Positions 1 through 7,382 of a DNA stretch of 64,000 nt are shown one piece after another. A program made the position numbers and the translations under genes. Under the pieces are notes generated by a model. The model was not told the origin of the DNA. It saw only the letters and a list, made by a program, of their open reading frames with translations, and did no database searches. Location of the stretch: contig DATAUC010000017.1 in the NCBI GenBank assembly GCA_036268485.1, positions 1-64,000 of the forward strand, in the 5' to 3' direction. This stretch comes from Bog-473 sp036268485 (GTDB lineage Bacteria; Actinomycetota; Acidimicrobiia; Acidimicrobiales; RAAP-2). Position 1 is the first letter of the stretch, and the number at the start of each line of letters is the position of its first letter.

Positions 1-50
1 AGCTCGAAGCCCTCTCGGTGGCCGACTTCGAGACCTCCCGCAGCAAATAG
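1..50 (+). CDS. 3' end of an unidentified gene
   Basis: An open frame enters from the left edge and ends at a TAG at 48-50, giving only 15 residues (LEALSVADFETSRSK). A hairpin that could terminate it follows about 100 bases downstream, which mildly supports this being a real gene end. Nothing about its function can be said. It could also be a chance open frame. Confidence 0.3.
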   Translation, partial: LEALSVADFETSRSK

Positions 51-550
51 GACTTTCGCTGGGGCGATGGAGCGCCAATGCTGGGAAAGCCACGACGGAA
101 CTGCCAAGGTCTTCCAGTTCAACGACTTGTGTCGTTAACCCACTCGAAAGAAAGGCCGCTGACCTGGACTTATTGTCCCGGACGGCGGCCTTTTCTGACC
201 CGGAGGACACAAAAAAGACACAAAGTATTCTGAGACTTAGCTGAGAGCCGAAGTCCGAAGGACCGATCATTGCGTGTTTCTCTGTTCTCGACATGGTTCG
301 AAAATCCAAGAATTTTGCTCGACCAAATTCGCAGTGTCGCGACTTGGGATTACATTGCGCAATGACTCAAACAGGAAGTGACCTTGTTGGCCGGTTCTCT
401 CCGTGATCGATGGTCGGTTCGGCATTTGTCGACAGTGGAATGCGCGCGGCCCCAAACACACGCCTTCATGGGAGCTGCTTGGATTCAATCATCATCTATC
501 TAGGGTGAACCGCTGGAATAGGCTCACATCAGGGATGAAAGGGATGGGAT
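51..550. other. 500-base non-coding stretch upstream of the ietA-like gene
   Basis: No convincing gene lies here. A 73-codon minus-strand frame at 267-488 has no family resemblance and no ribosome binding site. Visible structure: a perfect 6-bp hairpin AACGAC/GTCGTT at 121-136, the terminator-like stem at 151-193, and two copies of GACACAAA close together around 207-226. The AT content is higher than in the core region at 50-63 kb. This could be the edge of an acquired island, but no integrase or attachment-site duplication is visible. Confidence 0.5.
151..193 (+). terminator. Terminator-like hairpin
   Basis: AAAGGCCGC (151-159) pairs perfectly with GCGGCCTTT (185-193) across a 25-base loop, and a T follows the right arm. 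It lies downstream of the gene end at position 50. The large loop makes it an imperfect intrinsic terminator. Confidence 0.4.
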
Positions 551-1513
551 ATGGCGCGATCTGACCTCCTAATCGACCTAGTCGAAGCGGAGCGCCTAGG
601 CGACAAACGTCAATTTCGGATGTTGGTCGAAGCGATAATCGCCGAAGAACGCGCAAACCATCACCATCTAGTCGCTGATCGCCTTTCCGAGCTGATTACG
701 ACCGTTGGTTCAAATGCACTCATCCAGCGAGATTCCGCAGCAACCAGAGTTCAGGATCTTGTTCACGAGTTGATTCCAAATCGGAAACTCAGCTCGCTGC
801 ATCTGTCACCGGTTGTAGCGGCCGCTGCAACAGAACTCATTGAAGAGCATCATCGAAGCGAGCTGCTTAGGTCATACAACCTCGAGCCTCGAAATCGCAT
901 TCTTCTTGACGGTCCACCCGGGAACGGCAAGACAAGTTTGGCGGAAGCAATTGCAGCAGAAACAATGCTGCCATTTTATGCCGTCCGATATGAAGGAATC
1001 ATCTCTAGTTTTCTAGGAGAAACCGCTGGACGGCTCGATGAAGCATTTGAATTTGCTCGCACCCGAAGGTGTGTTTTGTTCTTTGACGAATTCGATGCGA
1101 TTGCGAAAGAGCGAAGCGACATTCACGAGACTGGCGAGATTAAGCGAGTCGTTTCAACACTCTTGCTTCAAATCGATAGACTTCCTTCACACGTCATTGT
1201 GATTTGCGCGACCAATCACGCGGAACTAGTTGACAGAGCTGCTTGGCGGAGGTTTCAAGTACGCCTAAATCTCGAATCACCGACCAGAGCACAAGCCACT
1301 GACTTTCTTGAGAAGTTGAAGTTTCGACTAGGCGGTGACTTCGGAATGGCACCTAGAACATTGGCTGAACGACTCGCAGGTGCGAGCTATGCCGAACTCG
1401 AGGGATTTGCCCTCGATATTCGAAGGCGGCTTGTCCTGGGAGGACCAAACGACGACGTGAGAGATATTGCTAGAAGCCGTCTCGAACAATGGCGGGCCAG
1501 AGCTCACGGATGA
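551..1513 (+). CDS. ietA: IetA-like AAA+ ATPase of an ATPase/subtilase toxin-antitoxin or defence pair
   Basis: A 320-residue AAA+ ATPase. The Walker A loop GPPGNGKT is at residues 121-128, Walker B VLFFDE at 175-180, sensor 1 CATN at 219-222 and a candidate arginine finger in WRRF at 232-235. The first ~90 residues are helical and carry no known domain. The start ATG follows AAAGGGATGGG. The stop overlaps the next gene, a subtilisin-like protease, by four bases, so the two are almost certainly co-translated. The arrangement matches IetAS: in Agrobacterium Ti plasmids IetA neutralises IetS and the pair stabilises the plasmid, and homologous pairs have been reported as anti-phage systems. The ATPase call is firm; the IetA role is inferred from the pairing. 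Confidence 0.85.
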   Translation: MARSDLLIDLVEAERLGDKRQFRMLVEAIIAEERANHHHLVADRLSELITTVGSNALIQRDSAATRVQDLVHELIPNRKLSSLHLSPVVAAAATELIEEHHRSELLRSYNLEPRNRILLDGPPGNGKTSLAEAIAAETMLPFYAVRYEGIISSFLGETAGRLDEAFEFARTRRCVLFFDEFDAIAKERSDIHETGEIKRVVSTLLLQIDRLPSHVIVICATNHAELVDRAAWRRFQVRLNLESPTRAQATDFLEKLKFRLGGDFGMAPRTLAERLAGASYAELEGFALDIRRRLVLGGPNDDVRDIARSRLEQWRARAHG

Positions 1514-4089
1514 GCGAACCGCGGCCACTGCTGACGTTTGCGTCAGCAATCGTTGGCACGATTCCGACCGCCGTGCCGGGATCGACTCCATTCCCTCCAC
1601 CCCCTCGAACCCCTTCGGCCGAAAGGCAAGGGGAACGGGTATCACCCCAGTTTGCATCACTTCGAGATGCAATCTCAGCGCAAAGAGTGGAGCTTGCTGA
1701 AGTAGCAACAACATCGGACCCAGAATTGGTCGTCGTTTTTGAACTTGCAGGCGCAGTCGAAGGATTCTTACGTGCAGTTCGCGACATCGATGGTCTGGAA
1801 TTCTTGGCCGATATTGCGGCAGAGGGCGTTGAACCTGATGACGACTTCTATGTCGAACGGCAAGGCGTCCGAACGGACGAACTAGTCCCACAGTCGCTTT
1901 ACTTGCTGATGACTAATGCGGCCGCAGTTGATGAACTCATAAGCCTCTTCGCTCAATGGCAGGCTGATCCGACAATAAGATTCGCTACTGGACTAGCACC
2001 CTTGAAACGAGTGTTCAGCTACCTGCGGACCCTGCGGAGATGGGGCCCTGAAGATCGAGTTATCGAAACGGGCCTCTTAGAACAGTGGCGCGAAGAGGTC
2101 GATGTAGTTGGGCCCAATTCCTTCGCAAGGGTCGAAATCGAACTGTGGTTCCGCTCAAATCCCGCTGTCCGTGCTACGGCCGAACAACAAGTAGTCGATC
2201 TGGTAGTCGCAAGCGGTGGGCGCCACATAACCTCATCGACTGTCGATTTCATCGGTTATCGCGCCATCCTCGCTGATCTCCCTCACTCCCAAGTGGAAAC
2301 GGTACTTAGGGATGGCCCCCAGGCGATCCAGCTACTAGCAAATAGTTCGGTGATGTTTGTAAGTCCAAGTCGTCCGATGTCATTTGAAGTTGAAGAGAAT
2401 GATGGAGGTGAACTCACATCGTCCGGCCCCCTACCTAGTGGACAGCCTCGTATTGCGCTACTGGATGGACTTCCGATCTCCAATCATGCTCTTCTCGCTG
2501 ATCGACTTGTTGTGGACGATCCAGACGATATTGGATCTCTGTACGAACATCGATTTCAGGTGCATGGAACTTCTATGGCTTCACTCCTCATTCATGGAGA
2601 TCTCTCAGCGCCCGGACCGCCATTGACAAGCCCGGTCTACGTCCGGCCCGTTTTGCAACCTCATGAATTTGCTCGAGCTGAAATCACCGCACCTAACGGT
2701 CTATTTGTTGACCTGATCCACAGATGCTTTCGTCGGATGTTGGAGGGCGATGGAGGTAACGCCGCGACAGCCCCAAGCGTGCGCATTGTAAATCTCTCCG
2801 TCGGTGATCCTGTTCGATTGTTCGCCAGACACTTGAGCCCGCTGGCAAAACTGTTGGATTGGTGCGCTCACCAATACAACTTAGTTGTAATTGTGAGCGC
2901 AGGAAACTACCGAGGCCCAGTGGAGGTCACTTCAGAACACCTCCTAACTGGAGGCGAGCAGGCGCGAGAGGAATTTGCTCGATATAACCATGAGCGATCC
3001 ATGCATCGTCGGATGATCTCCCCGGCTGAGGCTGTCAACGCTCTTACTATTGGTGCAACCCACGAAGACTCAGTAATCGTTGACTTGCCTGACTCGATTG
3101 TGAATTTGGTGGGCGAAGGGCTGCCGGCTGGATACAGCCCAGTTGGATTTGGTTTTCGTAGATCAGTGAAACCAGAGATCCTTTTTCCGGGAGGTCGCCA
3201 AGTACACGTCCGACCGCCACCCGGAGCAACAGGCCCCCTAGTAATCGAGCCGGCACCGGCGACAGCAACTGGTCCTGGACTCCGAGCGGCGTCACCTGGA
3301 ACTACCGGTGACCTTCGGAGTACCAGCTACAGCGTAGGAACAAGTAACGCCGCTGCACTAGCAAGTCGAAATGCGTCCTCTGTTTTTGACATTCTGGAAT
3401 CCATGCGCGGCATGGCCGGATCACACCAATTTCCCGACGCTCAATATGATCCGGTCCTCACAAAGGCGCTTCTCGTACACGCTGCCCGCTGGGGCTCTCG
3501 GAGCTCTGAATTGGAATCTTTGTTGGGTCTAACAGGCAGCAATAAGCGCCGTCAGCTCACCCAAATTCTTGGATATGGGCCAGTAGAACTGGACCGTATC
3601 GCCTCAGGCGATCGAGTTCGAGCAACCATTCTGGGTGCTGGCTCCATCACGGAAGGGGGTAGACACACCTATCGGTATCCACTGCCCCCGAGCCTATCGA
3701 GAACGACAGTATGGCGACGCTTGACCCTGACACTTGCATGGCTATCTCCCATCAACACACTCTCCCGCAAGCATCGAATGGCGCGACTTTGGATAGTTCC
3801 ACCCACAGATCCTCTTGGAGTCGCTCGCACCGAGGCCGACCACAATGCGGTGACCAACGGGACCGTTCAACACGAAGTTCTTGAAGGATCTTCTGCAGTT
3901 GCTTTCATCGAGGGAGACACCATGTCCATTGAAGTGGACTGCCGTGTCGATGCTGGGCGCTTGGAAAGTCCAGTTCGATATGCGCTGGTTGCTTCAATCG
4001 AAGTTGCTGAAGATATAGGTGTGGACATCCACTCTGAAGTGCAGTCCGCACTTCAGGTCGCAGCGCAACAGCGTATTCGACCAAGTTGA
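1510..4089 (+). CDS. ietS: IetS-like subtilisin-family (S8) serine protease, toxin/effector partner of the ATPase
   Basis: 859 residues from the ATG at 1510, which overlaps the upstream stop as ATGA; an in-frame ATG at 1489 would add seven residues. The subtilase catalytic set is complete: Asp319 in LLDG, His352 in HGTSMAS, oxyanion Asn466 in VSAGN and Ser612 in GTSNAAA. About 300 N-terminal residues precede the protease domain, and ~230 residues, predicted beta-rich, follow it. No signal peptide is visible, so it should act in the cytoplasm, unlike ordinary secreted subtilases. This fits a toxin or phage-sensing protease held in check by the upstream ATPase. GC content is clearly below that of the core genes. 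Confidence 0.85.
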   Translation: MSEPRPLLTFASAIVGTIPTAVPGSTPFPPPPRTPSAERQGERVSPQFASLRDAISAQRVELAEVATTSDPELVVVFELAGAVEGFLRAVRDIDGLEFLADIAAEGVEPDDDFYVERQGVRTDELVPQSLYLLMTNAAAVDELISLFAQWQADPTIRFATGLAPLKRVFSYLRTLRRWGPEDRVIETGLLEQWREEVDVVGPNSFARVEIELWFRSNPAVRATAEQQVVDLVVASGGRHITSSTVDFIGYRAILADLPHSQVETVLRDGPQAIQLLANSSVMFVSPSRPMSFEVEENDGGELTSSGPLPSGQPRIALLDGLPISNHALLADRLVVDDPDDIGSLYEHRFQVHGTSMASLLIHGDLSAPGPPLTSPVYVRPVLQPHEFARAEITAPNGLFVDLIHRCFRRMLEGDGGNAATAPSVRIVNLSVGDPVRLFARHLSPLAKLLDWCAHQYNLVVIVSAGNYRGPVEVTSEHLLTGGEQAREEFARYNHERSMHRRMISPAEAVNALTIGATHEDSVIVDLPDSIVNLVGEGLPAGYSPVGFGFRRSVKPEILFPGGRQVHVRPPPGATGPLVIEPAPATATGPGLRAASPGTTGDLRSTSYSVGTSNAAALASRNASSVFDILESMRGMAGSHQFPDAQYDPVLTKALLVHAARWGSRSSELESLLGLTGSNKRRQLTQILGYGPVELDRIASGDRVRATILGAGSITEGGRHTYRYPLPPSLSRTTVWRRLTLTLAWLSPINTLSRKHRMARLWIVPPTDPLGVARTEADHNAVTNGTVQHEVLEGSSAVAFIEGDTMSIEVDCRVDAGRLESPVRYALVASIEVAEDIGVDIHSEVQSALQVAAQQRIRPS

Positions 4090-4094
4090 ACGAT

Positions 4095-4108
4095 ACCAGA
4101 ATTCTGGT
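4095..4108. terminator. Palindrome between convergent genes
   Basis: ACCAGAATTCTGGT is a perfect 14-bp palindrome in the 20-base gap between the protease stop and the stop of the convergent gene. Its position suits a shared bidirectional transcription stop, but there is no loop or T-run, so it may be something else. Confidence 0.3.
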
Positions 4109-4109
4109 G

Positions 4110-5066
4110 CTAACTATTGGTCCGCTTACATATAAGGATTAATGCATCGCTCCATTGGCGAATCAAATCGTCCGACTCCGCCAGATGGTCGATGGCTTCC
4201 AGGCCATCCCGCTTCACGTATTCGCATTGCGACTCAATAGCTTCCAGATATTGCGATGAGTCAGCAAGCACTCTTCGGATCCCCTGAATAGCTTCTTCTG
4301 TGCGAGGAGTCTGCTGCAAAAGGTCTGAGAGTGCCGGCCCCAGCTGGAGCTGAAGCCAGAGAAGTCGACCCACATTCCTCTTGTCTCCCTTTCGAATCGC
4401 CAAAAGGATGACCCTGGAAAGCTCTCCAAAGTTTGCAACTGCCGACAAGGCAATCCGTCCGTTTGGCCAAAAGGTATCGATCACATCCAACGATCGACGT
4501 ACGTCATTCTGATCGTCCAAGTCGACACGCTTGAACTGTTGAACCGTATGAGCCAACAGCGGTTCGCCCGACCAGTCTGGCTGAATTGCGTGAAGAACCA
4601 GCGCCGCATTTGAGATTGCTTCACTCGAGGCTTCCTGGACGGGTTGAGATGTCAGGAATTCAAAAATCTCGCCGAACTCCACTTCCGGAATCACCCAATT
4701 CCAGTAGCCGGTCGAATCTGTTTCCTCGGCTAGATGTGCGCAAAACGACATGAACGATGCAGCATTTCCGCCGACACGTACCCTCCCGCTGAGTTCCTCC
4801 AATTCTGGAAGCTCCTTCACAAAGCCAGCGAATACCTTGGCCATCAGCTGAGGATCGACCACGGGCACTCCAACTCCATCATTGATCCCAATGCAAAACC
4901 TGCTCGACACTTCTTCCCATCCAACCAAACCCTCGCTCAGGGCAATCCCCACGATGAGGCCCAAGCCACGTGCCGAGTGCTCTGAATCTGGAGACTGAAC
5001 CGTCCTGGGTTTGATGGAGGCTCTGATGTGTCCTGGGTTTTCCAGAGTCAGGATGCTGGAATTCAT
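4110..5066 (-). pseudogene. Unknown gene with its 5' end replaced by an IS3 element
   Basis: The frame encodes 318 residues. About the first 24, starting MNSSILTLENPGHIRAS, are translated from the terminal repeat of the neighbouring IS (4996-5066), so the native start is lost. The remaining ~294 residues are acidic and mostly helical, with no motif I recognise. The missing N-terminus is not found on the far side of the IS, so insertion was accompanied by deletion or a later rearrangement. It converges on the ietAS-like pair with only 20 bases between stops. A protein could still be made from the IS-borne ATG. It may have belonged to the same accessory or defence cluster, but that is inference. 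Confidence 0.6.
4996..5040. repeat. Left inverted repeat of the IS3 element
   Basis: 45 bp beginning TGAACCGTCCTGGG. It matches the reverse complement of 6268-6312 at 41 positions; the four differences fall between repeat positions 15 and 20. It also supplies part of the translated 5' end of the adjacent truncated gene. Confidence 0.9.
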
Positions 5067-5911
5067 GCCACTGTCAGTTGGGACTGATTCAGCATTTCAT
5101 ATTCGATTGGCGTCAGCATCCCGATCGAGCTGTGTCGCCGTTGTCGGTTGTGAAAGACCTCGAGGTATTCGAAGATCGCATTGGCCAGTTCGATCCGAGT
5201 GTTCCACTTCTTTCGGTCGAGGAGTTCAACTTGCATGCGTCCCCAGAAGCTCTCGATCATCGCGTTGTCGTAACAATCGCCGATTGATCCCATGGACGGC
5301 ACCAGGCCCGAGTCCGTGGCCCTCTTGGTGAATGCCCATGAGGTGAATTGAACGCCGTGGTCTGAATGGATTATGCCGCCGCTCGTTGGTCCACGATTCG
5401 AGATGGCCATCGACAAGGCATTCGTCACCAGTGCGGCGTCGGGTGACGAATCAATGGACCACCCAACGACTCGGCGTGAATAGGTGTCGAGAACGACGGC
5501 ACAATAGACCTTGCCTTCTCGGGTTCGATGTTCTGTGATGTCAGTGACCCAGAGTTGGTTCGGCGCCGCCCGATTGAAGTCGCGCTTCACCAAATCGGAC
5601 GATGTCGCTATGTTGGGAATGCTCTTGCGCTTTGGTTTGCCAACTACGCCCACAATGCCGGCTCGACGCATCAACGTGGCCACCGCTTCGCGTCCGACGC
5701 TGATGTTCTGACCCAGCGTCAACTCGGCGTGGATCCGCCGAGATCCATAAGTCCCTCGAGACGCGGTGTGCACCTGGGCGATCACGTCGGTGAGCCAGAC
5801 GTGGCGGATCGATCTTGCCGAAGCTGGACGTTTCTTCCAGGCGTAATAGGAAGACTCGGGAATGTCGGCAATGCGACAGGCGACCTGAATCGATCGCCCT
5901 TCGCTGGCCAT
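5063..5911 (-). CDS. IS3-family transposase OrfB (DDE integrase core)
   Basis: 282 residues in the OrfB frame. An HTH_21-like segment (residues ~40-95) precedes an rve-type RNase H-fold integrase core. The DDE triad is visible as the Asp of WVTDIT, the Asp of IIHSDHG and the Glu of NAMIESFW. The C-terminus has the family ending YLEVFHNRQRRHSSIGMLTP. Its ATG overlaps the OrfA stop by one base (TGATG), but the functional product is more likely an OrfAB fusion made by -1 frameshifting upstream. The frame is intact, so the element may still be active. Confidence 0.93.
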   Translation of the reverse strand: MASEGRSIQVACRIADIPESSYYAWKKRPASARSIRHVWLTDVIAQVHTASRGTYGSRRIHAELTLGQNISVGREAVATLMRRAGIVGVVGKPKRKSIPNIATSSDLVKRDFNRAAPNQLWVTDITEHRTREGKVYCAVVLDTYSRRVVGWSIDSSPDAALVTNALSMAISNRGPTSGGIIHSDHGVQFTSWAFTKRATDSGLVPSMGSIGDCYDNAMIESFWGRMQVELLDRKKWNTRIELANAIFEYLEVFHNRQRRHSSIGMLTPIEYEMLNQSQLTVA

Positions 5912-6213
5912 CAGTTCGATGGCCGCGTACCGCCTTTTGGGGGCACCACCTCCTTCAAGCGCTCATTGGCTCGCTTGGTTACCGCTAACTCGGTCTCGAG
6001 CTCTGCGATTTTCCGGCGTGCGGCTTTCAACTCAACGCTTTCGGTGGTGGTGACGCCAGGCTTCTCCCCGCTGTCGATCAGCTCCTGATTGCGCCAGGTG
6101 TAGATCGATGCGGCAGTGACCCCAAGGTCAGACGCCACCTCAGCGATCGGCCTACCGGCCTTGAGGAGATCAAGCACCTTCCTCCGGAACTCTGGGCTGT
6201 AACTCTTTGGCAT
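5911..6213 (-). CDS. IS3-family transposase OrfA (HTH and leucine-zipper protein)
   Basis: 100 residues. The N-terminal HTH_Tnp_1 domain (SYSPEFRRKVLDLL through ASIYTWRNQ, residues ~4-45) binds the terminal repeats. A coiled coil with heptad-spaced hydrophobics (ELKAARRKIAELETELAV, residues ~60-85) mediates multimer formation. A -1 slippery heptamer near its 3' end allows fusion to OrfB. By itself OrfA normally represses transposition in this family. Confidence 0.92.
   Translation of the reverse strand: MPKSYSPEFRRKVLDLLKAGRPIAEVASDLGVTAASIYTWRNQELIDSGEKPGVTTTESVELKAARRKIAELETELAVTKRANERLKEVVPPKGGTRPSN
5935..5941 (-). promoter_or_regulatory. Programmed -1 frameshift site of the IS3 element
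   Basis: On the minus strand, orfA codons read CCC CCA AAA GGC, so the heptamer C CCA AAA fits the X XXY YYZ rule in the correct frame. Slipping back one base gives AAA AGG CGG TAC and continues without a stop into the orfB ATG. This predicts an OrfAB fusion joined through KRRYAAIELMASEG. Confidence 0.8.
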
Positions 6214-6267
6214 GCGGACCGCTCCTTCGGTTCACGGGCATGACAATTCAAGCAAACCAACTCCAAG

Positions 6268-6312
6268 AAACCCAGGACACATCAGAGCCTCCACAATTCC
6301 CAGGACGGTTCA
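6268..6312. repeat. Right inverted repeat of the IS3 element
   Basis: A 45-bp partner of 4996-5040. It lies just upstream of orfA and ends at the CA dinucleotide at 6311-6312. Confidence 0.9.
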
Positions 6313-6337
6313 CCTCCAGGAAACTCAGGCCGGTTCA
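6313..6337. repeat. Solo, diverged second copy of the IS terminal repeat
   Basis: The reverse complement begins TGAACCGGCCTGAGTTT and matches the first 25 bases of the IS left repeat at 21 positions. It abuts the element's own right repeat head-to-tail with no spacer, so two IS ends lie in tandem. It looks like the remnant tip of an older related element into or beside which the present copy inserted. Confidence 0.75.
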
Positions 6338-6454
6338 GTAGTCCCCAATGGCTGGGCGAGCAACGACACCGCACACGCGACACTGCTCTGCCCCCGTACG
6401 CCTAGTTGGTGAGCCAAGCGATCACATTTCTGGAACCCGCTGGGCTGGTCGGAC

Positions 6455-7012
6455 TTATCCCTCCAAAAAGGGTGCGAGCTTCGAGAGTGACTCGTCCTTC
6501 CAGATGACGATGATGTCGTCCCCAGTGGGAAAGATTGGCTTTTCATCGCCGTCCCAACTTCCACTGACCATGTGAATAACGACACCGGAAGCGAAGGTAA
6601 GACTCAGCCCGGTGGGAAAGACCCCAGTTTCCTCGCCACCTGTCACTTCCAGTTGATGGACCACTACCGACTCGATGGTCGATCCGACGAGCGCTGTCCA
6701 GGGTTCGGCGTACTCAACATGAGTGACCTGGACTTCGTTGTTTCGCACATCGAGAAGCGGACCCCTTACCAAGTCGATTCTGTAGCCGACGACTGCTTGC
6801 GACGTCCACGTAATCCCATATGTGCCCTGATCGGTGACGAGGTCAACTCCGTAATCCAAAAGGTGGGCCAGCGTGCGCTCCCACGGTCGAATGCCGTCGA
6901 ACCCAAAGGGCATTCCGTAGTAGCGAACTTCTGCTAGGCAGGCGCCAACAAGCGCTTGTGCTGACTCCTCCACGTATTGAACTTCTTCGCTCACTGGAGC
7001 GTATTTGATCAC
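6455..7012 (-). CDS. Hypothetical protein, 185 residues
   Basis: I do not recognise the family. The protein is acidic, soluble and beta-rich, without signal peptide or membrane segment. The first half contains an evenly spaced aromatic set (RYYGMPFGFDGIRPWERTL) and the second half resembles a compact beta domain (GVVIHMVSGSWDGDEKP). It lies immediately beyond the IS and is followed downstream by no co-directional partner. Size and composition would suit an immunity-type or other accessory protein, but no function can be assigned. Confidence 0.6.
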   Translation of the reverse strand: MIKYAPVSEEVQYVEESAQALVGACLAEVRYYGMPFGFDGIRPWERTLAHLLDYGVDLVTDQGTYGITWTSQAVVGYRIDLVRGPLLDVRNNEVQVTHVEYAEPWTALVGSTIESVVVHQLEVTGGEETGVFPTGLSLTFASGVVIHMVSGSWDGDEKPIFPTGDDIIVIWKDESLSKLAPFLEG

Positions 7013-7066
7013 GGATTCACATTTCGTTGCCTAGCCCGGTACGCCGGTTGGGAGAGTGGCCGACTT

Positions 7067-7273
7067 CTAAAACTTCAGCTCTGGCGGCTTTCGGTTCCGA
7101 ATGTGACCTCGAAGGGCGACGGACAGGACGATTCGCAAACCGGCGATCCCAACGAGGATCCAGGCTGCAACGAAGTCGCTCCAAATGAAGAGGCTAAGTC
7201 CAAACACGAGTACGAAGACTGCAGCCAGATCGAACCAGGTTCGAGGATCGGAATGCCCGTGCTTCGGTGACAT
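7067..7273 (-). CDS. Small two-helix membrane protein, 68 residues
   Basis: The chosen start is the ATG at 7273, giving MSPKHGHSDPRTWFDL; the longer open frame upstream looks non-coding. Two hydrophobic stretches (AAVFVLVFGLSLFIW and FVAAWILVGIAGLRIVLSVAL, residues ~14-28 and ~31-51) span most of the protein, followed by a basic tail. It could be a small membrane protein of unknown role. It lies 109 bases downstream of the propeller gene stop on the same strand. Confidence 0.45.
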   Translation of the reverse strand: MSPKHGHSDPRTWFDLAAVFVLVFGLSLFIWSDFVAAWILVGIAGLRIVLSVALRGHIRNRKPPELKF

Positions 7274-7382
7274 CCCACAAATGATGCCAGGGATCGAAGA
7301 CTGCCCCCTATCAGTGACAATGCTCCGTCGCCGGAATCGAGCGACTTGCCGTATGGCCACCGAAGACCTGGACAGCTCCCCT

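Larger units (their letters stand above)
4996..6312 (-). mobile_element. IS3-family insertion sequence, complete
   Basis: A 1317-bp element bounded by 45-bp imperfect inverted repeats (4996-5040 and 6268-6312, 41 of 45 identical), beginning TGAACCGTCCTGGG and ending in CA, as is usual for IS3. It contains overlapping orfA and orfB on the minus strand with a -1 slippery site between them. The flanking triplets differ (GAC on the left, CCT on the right), so no target-site duplication is seen. This suggests an old insertion, a recombined element, or one inserted beside another copy's end. The left end truncates the gene at 4110-5066. Confidence 0.92.

Noticed and set aside
51..260. tRNA gene or attachment site at the left edge
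   Set aside because: No cloverleaf or T-loop sequence found; only short hairpins and a GACACAAA repeat.
267..488. 73-codon minus-strand open frame
   Set aside because: No ribosome binding site, no recognisable motif and random-looking composition; treated as non-coding.
4993..6315. Target-site duplication flanking the IS3 element
   Set aside because: The 3-4 bases on either side do not match (GAC versus CCT, or GTA if the outer repeat is counted).
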